From: Panulirus ornatus
Lineage: Eukaryota > Arthropoda > Malacostraca > Decapoda > Palinuridae
Direction of reading: 5' to 3'
Assembly: GCF_036320965.1 (NCBI RefSeq)
Contig: NC_092287.1
Coordinates: 6,927,797-6,991,796, forward strand
Length of the DNA stretch: 64,000 nucleotides
Shown one piece after another: positions 55,604 to 64,000 of this stretch. Positions within the stretch are counted from its first letter, which is position 1, and each line of letters opens with the position of its first letter. The translations under genes were made by a program, and so were the position numbers. The notes beneath the pieces were generated by a model. That model did no database searches. It saw only the letters and a program-made list of their open reading frames with translations, and was not told the origin of the DNA.

Positions 55604-56177
55604 CCTTCTTTCATTCTGCTTTACCACGACTGACTGTATTAGGTAAGTGGGCCATCCTGTACTCTACAAGGGTACAGGAAACTGTATTACAGACGCTGTA
55701 AAGTGAACGGTGTGTACCCAGCCAAGCGGGTGGGAGGAGCAGCAGTGGTCAAGGGTAACACGTCACACACATATCAATGCATGATTACCCCCCCCCAAGC
55801 AACAGGTACAATGCATTCATCAAGGGGCTCAATGATGATTACAGGGAGTGAGGGGGCGCCCGCCCCCCTTCCAGCATTTCGAACCCACCCCTCCTCCCCC
55901 TTTTTTTTTTTTCCCGAAGGTTTGAATTAGCAATTTTCGCGCGCTTAAGTCCACCCGTAATTTTGATGGACGATACGCCTCTCGTTAATTAACAAATTCA
56001 ACTTCTCTCTTTCTTTCTTTCTTTTTTTTTTGCTTTTTCTTTCATTCTCCTACCTTTGTTCCTCCCTCACTGTGGGGTCCGAACCCGGAAGCTTTTGATA
56101 TGTGCGACGACCTCATACTGGAAGCCAGTATTTACGCCCTTAAGATTGACACGGGGAGGTTATATGAAAAAAAAAAA
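55604..56177. other. Unassigned; T-rich pyrimidine patches
   Basis: T12 at about 55901-55912 and TTTCTTTCTTTC at 56010-56040. No gene. Confidence 0.5.
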
Positions 56178-56491
56178 ATATTGGATATCCAGTGGGTAAT
56201 AATACTGGATATCCAGTGGGTAATAATATTGGATATCCAGTGGGCAATAATACTGGATATCCAGTGGGTAATAATACTGGATATCCAGTGGGTAATAATA
56301 TGGGATATCCAGTGGGCAATAACATTGGATATCCAGTGGGCAATAATATTGGATATCCAGTGGGTAATAATATTGGATATCAAGTGGGCAATAATATTGG
56401 ATATCCAGTGGGCAATAATATTGGATATCCAGTGGGCAATAATATTGGATATCCAGTGGGTAATAATATTGGATATCCAGTGGGCAAGAGT
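56178..56491. repeat. 24-bp minisatellite, about 13 copies
   Basis: ATTGGATATCCAGTGGGTAA followed by TAAT. The 8-bp palindrome GGATATCC is kept in nearly every unit (one reads GATATCAAG). Confidence 0.97.
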
Positions 56492-56715
56492 GCGTGAGTT
56501 GCCACTTGTGGCAATTCCCTTCACCACCCACCTGACATGTTCCAGTGGGGTGATCCCCACCGCTTGCTTGAACAAGGACCGACCGTGGGCCGAGGTGCAC
56601 GACACAAGATCAAATGGATCGGCGGATCTTGTATTAGGTCAAGAATGAACGAACGGTGAACAATGACTTGGGTCTCTGACATATTTGAATCAAGTCAACG
56701 CCAAACAAACGGAGA
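56492..56715. other. Unique spacer, no gene
   Basis: No motif recognised. Confidence 0.5.
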
Positions 56716-56819
56716 GAAAGAGAGAGAGAGAGTAGAGCGAGTAGAGAGAGAGAGAGAGTAAAGAGTGTAGAGAGAGAGTAAAGAGTGTAGAGAGTAAAGA
56801 GAGTAGAGAGAGAGTAAAG

Positions 56820-56899
<80 letters not shown>

Positions 56900-56915
56900 A
56901 GTCAAGTCAAGTCAC
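56716..56915. repeat. (GA)n with GAGTAGA units, then (GTCAA)n
   Basis: AGAGAGTAAAGAGT-type units give way to pure GA (56823-56896), then GTCAAGTCAAGTCAAGTCA. Confidence 0.95.
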
Positions 56916-57104
56916 TCATTTTCATACATAATTCATGTGATTCACACTCGACAGTCGTGGTGGTATATGTATACCCTTGGGCTCGCCGCCCCCCACCCTC
57001 ACACTGGTGCACGGTGGCGCCCTTGAACCTCTTCTTCTTCTTTTTTCGTCCCACTGGACGCTTGTCTATCAACTCGTAGTGACTGGTGGGCACGGCACGT
57101 TTTG

Positions 57105-57138
<34 letters not shown>

Positions 57139-57564
57139 CATCAACCCCCCCCCCCCCCTTTAAGCCCCAGGCCATCATCCCAGGTGAAGGGAAATAAGAG
57201 ACTGTGTCCACAAGAGAATGCCTTGTCCACCTCCTCCCCTTCCTCCCCCGTACATTTTCAAAGGCGAAGTCACCCTTATTACATGTTGCTAACTTAAGTC
57301 ACCTCTCCTTTTGGCCTTGACTGAGGGGCACGCACTGGTGGTCTGTGCGTTTGAAACGCCCGGTTCGCTCTGCGATCTCACGTGCACCCATCATTGTCGC
57401 CCTTCCGGGCGTGGATGTCGGGCTTTCTCCTCCGTAGTACGGAGGTGAGGGCCAACCCATATGGAGGCACACAGGGGTGGGGGTAGAAATACAGACCCAG
57501 AAGCGAAAGTCCCAGAATGAGAACGTGAGCTTCGTGCACGTTTGTACCAGTGGACTTCAAACGT
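56916..57564. other. Unassigned; T31 at about 57103-57133
   Basis: The long T-run is followed by a C15 run (57146-57160). It could be a retroposed poly-A tail on the minus strand, but no body is recognisable. Confidence 0.5.
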
Positions 57565-57765
57565 TTGCACGTTTACCGCTGGCCCTTCGTCTAGGTGGAC
57601 CAGTGTACCGCTGGCCCTTCGTCGAGGTGTACCAGTGTACCGCTGGCCCTTTGTCTAAGTGGACCAGTGTACCGTTACGTGCCTCCTCGTCTAGCTGGAC
57701 CAGTGTACCGTTACGTGCCTCCTCGTCTACCTGGACCAGTGTACCGTTACGTGCGTCGTCTCTGT
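57565..57765. repeat. 33-36 bp minisatellite, about 6 copies
   Basis: GGACCAGTGTACCG recurs, followed by CTGGCCCTTCGTC in the 5' units and TTACGTGCCTCCTCGTC in the 3' units. Confidence 0.92.
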
Positions 57766-57824
57766 GTGCGTCGTTTTCCTCTTCATAAATTCTAAGAATT
57801 GATTTCGGTGAGCACAACATTGGC

Positions 57825-57960
57825 AGCGTGAGAGTAAAAACGTTCGTTGCGCTCATAAAACGTTTGTTGTGAGTGAATGAAAACGTTTGTTGTCATAAAT
57901 AAGACTTGCGTCAAAAGTAAAAAAGCTTATTTTGAAAATCAAACGTTTTTTTTGAGGAAG
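57825..57960. repeat. AAAACGTTTGTTGTGA degenerate repeat
   Basis: AACGTTTGTTG occurs several times with CATAAA links; the AACGTT palindrome recurs. Confidence 0.7.
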
Positions 57961-58755
57961 TTAAACACCCGAGTCAAAAAAAAAAAATGTGTAAATTGGG
58001 TTTTTTTTTTCTTTTACACGTAAAACATTTATTGTGAGGAAAACGTATGGGTGTAAGTGAGTACAGCACAAAACGTTTTGGAAAATGGAAATGAAAATAT
58101 AGCGCAGGCTCCAGGGGGAACCAAACTGGGCAACATTCATGCAGTGCAATGTTGCATCATGGACAATTCCAAATAAACTCTCACTCTTCACTTTGACAAC
58201 TGCAAATTCTATCATAGTTTGGTGGTTAACAATACCAATTTTTTGGGGTCGTATTTTCGTACATAGACTAAAGACTACAAAATCTATAGTTTTGTAGTTA
58301 CAAAATTTTTTTTTTTAGCATTTTCTAAGCAATTTCTTTTTTCTGGGTTATTTAAAATGCTTCCATGTGGCAGTTATATAATTAATGATCTAACAATATA
58401 TATATTTTCCTGGATGGAGGATTTCACGACCAAAACTGTACATAACGAGCGGATGTTAACGAGCAGATGACTGAACTTACAGATGATCAATTTAACGACA
58501 TTTGAATCTACTGTGTATGTAGGTCTATCTGGTTCCACCAGTCTGGGGCTGGGTTCTGGTGGAGTGTGGCTGGCTGGCTAGCTGGGATGGAGGGCGGAGG
58601 TTATCCCCTTGTGGGAGAATGGCGGAGACTTAAGCTGGGATTAACTTTCGGAAAGCTTATGTAGTTCTTAATATTAAGTTAAGGCCACGCTCTTGCCGAG
58701 ACGTACGCACTGGAGCTGTCTCACAGACCGATGGATTTCATGTGAAATGATGTTG

Positions 58756-58757
<2 letters not shown>
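57961..58757. other. AT-rich unique sequence, no gene seen
   Basis: Homopolymer A and T runs; no domain recognised. Confidence 0.5.
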
Positions 58758-58807
<50 letters not shown>

Positions 58808-58910
58808 CGCTTGTCTCCTGCAGAAGGAGGAGGAGCTTCTGAGTCAGCAGTGGGGAGGCCCTTCGTGTAGGGCGGAATGAATCAGTGAAACACACCCACG
58901 GGAAAACGGC

Positions 58911-58945
<35 letters not shown>

Positions 58946-59035
58946 CAGTAACATGAAATTACACTCTCAAACCTGCACAAGACTCACAAAACACGCTATG
59001 AAGACAATCAAAGTGTAAACAAACACGAAGCAAAG

Positions 59036-59089
<54 letters not shown>
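58758..59089. repeat. (GT)n at 58758-58804, (CA)n at 58912-58943 and 59038-59089
   Basis: The GT tract and the CA tracts are in opposite strand sense and could pair. Confidence 0.96.
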
Positions 59090-59137
59090 AAATGACTATA
59101 AAAAAAAAAAAGACAATGAAAAACACATGCAAACAGC

Positions 59138-59224
59138 GCGTCAAAATTAAGGGATTCGAACCCACTGAATACATCTGGACTTTGCTTGTGTGGGGAGGGT
59201 TAAGAATTCAGGGGGACTTGGCGC
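59138..59224 (-). other. tRNA-like remnant (B box and weak acceptor pairing)
   Basis: Minus strand carries GGTTCGAATCC (59152-59162), a perfect B box. GCGCCAA and TTGACGC at the ends of an 87-nt span pair except at one position. No A box or anticodon arm is convincing, so this is not called as a tRNA. Confidence 0.25.
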
Positions 59225-59537
59225 CCCAGAATATGTTACCGCTCGTCCGTATGGCCCAGTAATGAACGGCCCGAGCGTGTGAGTCTGGTCTTAAAGAGGA
59301 CCCCGGACACCTACACCATGCCAAACCTGTTGCGTTCACCTGACTCCAGTAATTATGCATGGATTGGCTGGCTGCGCTTCAGCAGGTGTGTGAGGCCCTG
59401 AAGGCATGTGTGTGTCCACTTGTGTCTTGACGCGTGTGTGTGTGTGTGTGTGTGTGTGTGTAGCCGCCCCACACCTGCAGTCTAACAGGTGTTATTAACG
59501 TCTCTTCATATGTCGAGGGGTTAATTTGGGAGAGGAG
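59225..59537. other. Unique sequence with (GT)n at 59431-59461
   Basis: No gene recognised. Confidence 0.5.
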
Positions 59538-59955
59538 GAGGTAGCGGGGTGGTTGGAGGAGGTAGCGGGGTGGTTGGAGGAGGTAGCGGGGTGGTTGGAG
59601 GAGGTAGCGGGGTGGTTGGAGGAGGTAGCGGGGTGGTTGGAGGAGGTAGCGGGGTGGTTGGAGGAGGTAGTGGGGTGGTTGGAGGAGGTAGTGGGGTGGT
59701 TGGAGGAGGTAGTGGGGTGGTTGGAGGGAGGTAGTGGGTAGGTAGTGGGGTGGTTAGAGGAGGTAGTGGGGTGGTTGGAGGAGGTAGTGGGGTGGTTGGA
59801 GGAGGTAGCGGGGTGGTTGGAGGAGGTAGTGGGGTGGTTGGAGGAGGTAGCGGGGTGGTTGGAGGAGGTAGCGGGGTGGTTGGAGGAGGTAGCGGGGTGG
59901 TTGGAGGAGGTAGCGGGGTGGTTGGAGGGTGTAGTGGGGTGGTTGGAGTGGGGTA
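59538..59955. repeat. 21-bp minisatellite, about 20 copies
   Basis: GGTTGGAGGAGGTAGCGGGG followed by T. GTAGCG and GTAGTG units are grouped in blocks. Confidence 0.97.
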
Positions 59956-60360
59956 GTATTAAGGGTGGGTAAAAAGTCGTAGATGGAGGTAGGGGGGTAT
60001 CGAATGACGTAGAATCCAACCACTCAAAGATAAATCCAATAATTACATTCTACAGTAAACTAACAGGCAAATTGCCAGTCCTGCTGTGTAATTAAGCCAT
60101 CGTTTAACCTTACGGTTGGTAAATTGCACACCTTAATGACCCAGTCCCTGGATAAAGAAACGTTAATTACCCAAAACCTGATGAGGGTCTATTCGCCAAT
60201 TACGGCGATATACGAACCACGAGCGGCCGGCCCTCACAACTGCACACCCAAAAAGGTTTTTCGCCGATGTGTGTCACAGGTTAATAATTAACATGTTAAC
60301 ACATGGAAGGCGAGGGGCAGAGGGTTAACGGCCGAGGGGAATGGAGTGGCCTAATGTTAA
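59956..60360. other. Unique sequence, no gene seen
   Basis: Scattered TTAATTA and GTTAAC words only. Confidence 0.5.
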
Positions 60361-60725
60361 AGGGTAAACACGCGTGCGTGCACGACGGTACGACCCTACA
60401 GCATAACGGTAAACACGCGTGCACGACGGTACGACCCTACAGCATAACGTAAACACGCGTGCACGACGGTACGACCTTTTTAAGCATGACGGCACGAATC
60501 GAGCTGGTTCTCAAGGGCCGTACCGTCGTGCTCAAGGGCCGTACCGTCGTGCTCAAGGGCCGTACCGTCGTGCTCAAGGGCCGTGCCGTCGTGCTCAAGG
60601 GCCGTACCGTCGTGCTCAAGGGCCGTACCGTCGTGCTCAAGGGCCGTGCCGTCGTGCTCAAGGACCGTACCGTCGTGCTCAAGGGACGTGCCGTCGTGCT
60701 CAAGAGCCGTACCGTCGTGCTCAAT
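60361..60725. repeat. Inverted-arm minisatellite locus 6 (both arms)
   Basis: Left part (60361-60475): three 39-bp units with AAACACGCGTGCACGACGGT followed by ACGACCCTACAGCATAAC. Right arm (about 60515-60725): about ten 21-bp units GTACCGTCGTGCTCAAGGGC. CACGACGGTACGACC on the left is the reverse complement of the right-arm core. The left arm has picked up a longer unit than at other loci. Confidence 0.8.
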
Positions 60726-60757
60726 AGAACTCCCTCGCCATACTGTACAAACAGGTA

Positions 60758-60796
<39 letters not shown>

Positions 60797-61032
60797 CCAT
60801 AACCCAGTAGCCACGCACCTACCCCGATGAACACATACACATATCGATGTACGTACGGCTACGTACACACAGCTGTGCACACCAAGGACGCGTACACGAG
60901 GGGGTAGGGTAAGAGGCCTGTGGGAGTCGTGAGGAACCCAAGGCTGGCATGGCCGTCCCTACGTTATGAAGAAATATGACTCTCGTCCTAAAGTAACAAG
61001 TACACCTGTGGAGTTGCCTCTTGTTGGCCCGA

Positions 61033-61079
<47 letters not shown>
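60726..61079. repeat. (CA)n about 60760-60794 and (GT)n 61033-61079 around unique DNA
   Basis: Two pure tracts in opposite sense. GTACAAACAGGTAATTAC precedes the CA tract; similar wording occurs near 51345. Confidence 0.93.
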
Positions 61080-61080
<1 letters not shown>

Positions 61081-61084
61081 TACC

Positions 61085-61495
61085 CCAGGGGTTAACCCTA
61101 GGTCTAGGACTCCCCTTGGACTGACCCTAGTTCCAAAGCTCCCCAGGGGCTGGACCTAACTCAGGGCTCCCTGAAGGCTGACCTTATGTCTAGGGCTTGT
61201 GAGGGCCTGGCCTTATGTCTAGGGCCTCCCAGGGCCTGGCCTTGTGTCTAGGGCTCCCCAGGGCCAGGCCTTATGTCTATGGCCTCCCGGGGATTAGCCT
61301 TATGTCTAGGGCTCCTAGGGCCTGGCCTTATGTCTAGGGCTCCCCAGGGCCTGGCCTTATGTCTAGGGCTTCCAAGGGCCTGGCTTTATGTCTAGGGCTC
61401 CCCAGGGCCTGGCCTTATGTCTAGGGCCTCCCAGGGCCTGGTCTTATGTCTAGGGGCCTCCTAAGGAGTGGCCTTAGGTCTCCCCTGGATCTTGC
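61085..61495. repeat. About 29-bp degenerate minisatellite, about 13 copies
   Basis: GGCCTTATGTCTAGGGCTCC and CCAGGGCCT recur; the 5' units are most diverged. Confidence 0.92.
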
Positions 61496-61525
61496 CTCCT
61501 CAGGTGCAGGAACAAAATGTGCATG

Positions 61526-61528
<3 letters not shown>

Positions 61529-61595
<67 letters not shown>

Positions 61596-61649
61596 TGTCT
61601 GTCTGTAAGACACGAGTCTGCTGAATGAAGTGTTGACGGCGACTTGAAA

Positions 61650-61717
<68 letters not shown>
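61529..61717. repeat. (GA)n at 61529-61593 facing (CT)n at 61653-61717
   Basis: Two tracts of about 65 bp, reverse complementary, around a 59-bp unique loop. Confidence 0.97.
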
Positions 61718-61719
<2 letters not shown>

Positions 61720-61754
61720 AAAAGCTTTAAGTGCATCAGTTACGCACCGAACGC

Positions 61755-61815
61755 CAGCGGATTAGACGGGGCTTAAAAAGTTAAGCGCGGATTAGACGCA
61801 GCTTAAAAGAAAAAA
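61755..61815. repeat. Duplicated GCGGATTAGACG unit
   Basis: GCGGATTAGACG(G/C)(G/A)GCTTAAAA occurs twice about 31 bp apart. Confidence 0.88.
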
Positions 61816-61920
61816 AACAAAAAAAAGAAAGGAAAGAAGTTGAGGCTTAGAATCGAAGTTGGTGAAAGTCTATCTACGCCAAGCTTCTTCAACCTTACAC
61901 CAAGACGGAAAAAAAAAGGA

Positions 61921-61928
<8 letters not shown>

Positions 61929-61999
<71 letters not shown>
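61929..61999. repeat. (GA)n microsatellite
   Basis: About 71 bp of pure GA. Confidence 0.97.
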
Positions 62000-62001
<2 letters not shown>

Positions 62002-62164
62002 GGTGTTACGAGTCGCGTGTCAACATCATGAAATAAGTCTCCAGCGGAGGGCTATGTTGGGGCAGGGGGAGATAGGACCCTTGGGAGGTGGTGGTAGAAG
62101 AGGGGCGACGTGAAGCGCAAGGCTCTCCATTACCCAAGATGAACATAAATGTCTTGACAAACTT

Positions 62165-62167
<3 letters not shown>

Positions 62168-62232
<65 letters not shown>
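62168..62232. repeat. (TA)n microsatellite
   Basis: About 65 bp of pure TA. Confidence 0.97.
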
Positions 62233-62235
<3 letters not shown>

Positions 62236-62304
62236 GAGAGTATGTCGAGAAGTCGCCGACCCTCTCCCACATTTCTCTCTTGAGAATCACTGAAGAGACG
62301 AAAA

Positions 62305-62569
62305 CATTTTAATAATAATAATAATAAAAAATGTATATACGAAAAAATAATTTTGCGAGTGTTTCCCCAAGCTCTGGGGTGTTTTTAAGGAGGGAGGAGG
62401 AGGAGGAGGAAGAGGAGGAGGAGGAGGAGTACAGCAGCCAGAGCCAGCAGCTTTCTCATAAAGCCCTTCAGAAATAAGGAGCTTGGCAGACCGCTCCTCT
62501 CCTCCAAGTCCAGTAAGATGCTTAAGAAAATTGGTCAGGGAATACACCACACCTTGGTATGGGTCCTGG
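62305..62569. repeat. (ATA)n, (GGA)n and unique sequence
   Basis: ATAATAATA at 62310-62327; GGAGGA at 62389-62430. No gene. Confidence 0.85.
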
Positions 62570-62940
62570 TCCTCCGGGGGCCTCCCAGGGAAACCGTCTT
62601 AATAGAGGGGGTCTTTTGCTCACCACTGTTCTCTTGATGGGGGGGTCCTCTTGCTCACCACGGGCCCACTGGTGTGGTCTTAGTGGGGGCCTCTTGCTCA
62701 CCACGGGCCCACTGGTGTGGTCTTAGTGGGTCCTCTTGCTCACCACGGGCCCACTGGTGTGGTCTTAGTGGGGCCTCTTGCCCACCACGGGCCCACTGGT
62801 GTGGTCTTAGTGGGGCCTCTTGCCCACCACGGGCCCACTGGTGTGGTCTTAGTGGGTCCTCTTGCTCACCACGGGCCCACTGGTGTGGTCTTAGTGGCTC
62901 CACTTGTTTACCACTGCAGACTGTTGTTGTCTCAGTAGGC
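62570..62940. repeat. 42-bp minisatellite, about 7 good copies plus decayed flanks
   Basis: GTCCTCTTGCTCACCACGGG then CCCACTGGTGTGGTCTTAGT. Units alternate between GTGGGTCC, GTGGGGCC and GTGGGGGCC joins. Confidence 0.96.
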
Positions 62941-63084
62941 TCTCCTTGCTTTCCACTGCCACTGGATAACCATTCCCATATACGGGATAAAACTCTCCGG
63001 TCCCTCCCAGCCACTGTTCATAACTCTTGCTCCTCCTCCCTCCCTCCCCACCCACCACAGTATAAACCCACAGGTTATTATACT

Positions 63085-63910
63085 GTGGTGAACCTGGGCC
63101 TCAGTGCTTCACCTCCTCCACCTCCTCCACCTCATCCTCCAGGATTGGTCTGGGCCTCAGTGCTTCACCTCCTCCACCTCCTCCAGGATTGGTCTGGGCC
63201 TCAGTACTTCACCTCCTCCTCCTACAGGATTGGTCTGGGCCTCAGTGCTTCACCTCCTCCTCTTCCTCCACCTCATCCTCCAGGATTGGTCTGGGCCTCA
63301 GTGCTTCACCTCCTCCTCCAGGATTGGCCTGGGCCTCAGTGCTTCACCTCCTCCTCCTCCAGGATTGGTCTGGGCCTCAGTGCTTCACCTCCTCCAGGAT
63401 CGGTCTGGGCCTCAGTGCTTCACCTCCTCCTCCAGGATTGGTCTGGGCCTCAGTACTTCACCTCCTCCTCCTACAGGATTGGTCTGGGCCTCAGTGCTTC
63501 ACCTCCTCCTCTTCCTCCACCTCATCCTCCAGGATTGGTCTGGGCCTCAGTGCTTCACCTCCTCCTCCAGGATTGGCCTGGGCCTCAGTGCTTCACCTCC
63601 TCCTCCTCCAGGATTGGTCTGGGCCTCAGTGCTTCACCTCCTCCAGGATCGGTCTGGGCCTCAGTGCTTCACCTCCTCCTCCAGGATTGGCCTGGGCCTC
63701 AGTACTTCACCTCCTCCTCCTACAGGATTGGTCTGGGCCTCAGTGCTTCACCTCCTCCTCCAGGATTGGCCTGGGCCTCAGTGCTTCACCTCCTCCTCCT
63801 CCAGGATTGGTCTGGGCCTCAGTGCTTCACCTCCTCCAGGATCGGTCTGGGCCTCAGTGCTTCACCTCCTCCTCCAGGATTGGTCTGGGCCTCAGTGCTT
63901 CACCTCCTCC
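63085..63910. repeat. 33-45 bp minisatellite, about 22 copies, with ~250-bp higher order
   Basis: GGATTGGTCTGGGCCTCAGT followed by GCTTCACCTCCTCCTCCA. Marked variants (AGTACTTCAC at about 63206, 63454 and 63699; the CTTCCTCCACCTCATCC insert at about 63262 and 63510) recur with a spacing near 250 bp. Open frames over it encode repeats only. Confidence 0.95.
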
Positions 63911-64000
63911 TTCAAAGTTTGGAGCTTAATTTGGGCTAATGTTTTACCAACTTGTTAATGGCTGGGAAGTTTGTCAGATTAGAACGTCGCTGAGTTTCTC

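Noticed and set aside
59138..59224. Class II tRNA gene on the minus strand
   Set aside because: Only the B box and a weak acceptor match; no A box, D arm or anticodon arm. Kept as a low-confidence remnant.
62674..63939. 421-codon frame with a repeated GLVWASVLHLL-like peptide
   Set aside because: It follows the 42-bp and 36-bp-type minisatellites exactly, with three overlapping open frames.

Overview
This 64 kb window looks like intergenic, repeat-saturated DNA from an arthropod, most likely a decapod crustacean. The evidence is indirect: extreme microsatellite density with many pure GA/CT, CA/GT and TA tracts of 40 to 100 bp, dozens of minisatellites, several short dispersed repeat families, and decayed LINE reverse-transcriptase relics with no intact host gene. 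I recognise two of the dispersed families from memory as decapod-type repeats, but I could not search for them. I found no bacterial, organellar or viral gene, no rRNA and no convincing intact tRNA. Nearly every long open reading frame is a translation of a tandem repeat; the longest, over a glutamate/valine/cysteine-valine stretch at 18.3-20.6 kb, is pure simple repeat.

Layout. 0-9 kb: a 58-bp satellite runs off the left edge, followed by a LINE RT relic (0.67-1.02 kb), microsatellites, small minisatellites, a reverse copy of SINE-like family A (2.05-2.16 kb) and a possible tRNA-derived SINE (4.7 kb). 9-16 kb: the first locus of a dispersed minisatellite with inverted arms (9.4-9.7 kb), a 30-bp CCAAT-containing array, a second family A copy (10.8-11.0 kb), a perfect AT-rich palindrome (12.72 kb), a LINE 3' relic (13.85-14.39 kb) and a 31-bp array of about 24 copies. 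16-22 kb: GGTCA-rich and G-rich DNA, then 2.2 kb of almost continuous simple repeat (GGA/GAA, a perfect GTT tract, GT with 15-bp periodicity), and a family B repeat between two TA tracts. 22-32 kb: a higher-order minisatellite, a 20-bp array, more inverted-minisatellite loci (23.5, 28.5 and 30.0 kb) and further family A and B copies. 32-34 kb: a 28-bp array of about 55 copies whose first units carry an inverted 8-bp core. 34-45 kb: a 34-bp array of perfect DR1 nuclear-receptor-type sites, another LINE relic (39.7-40.5 kb) into which GA and AAT microsatellites have expanded, and an inverted-minisatellite locus (40.9-41.4 kb). 45-64 kb: a LINE relic (48.6-49.5 kb), a TTC tract, a forkhead-motif cluster (53.4-53.7 kb), a 33-bp AGGTCA array (54.4-55.3 kb), a third family B copy, a 24-bp GATATC array, a 21-bp array, the last inverted-minisatellite locus (60.4-60.7 kb) and two large arrays at the right end.

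The most interesting pattern is a dispersed 21-22 bp minisatellite (core GTACCGTCGTGCTCAAGG). Wherever both orientations occur it is arranged in the same strand order, and at four loci the flank facing the centre carries TGACCTTTGACC or its reverse complement. The architecture resembles foldback-type mobile DNA and deserves a dedicated search. The genes do not work together in any sense here, because no functional gene is visible.
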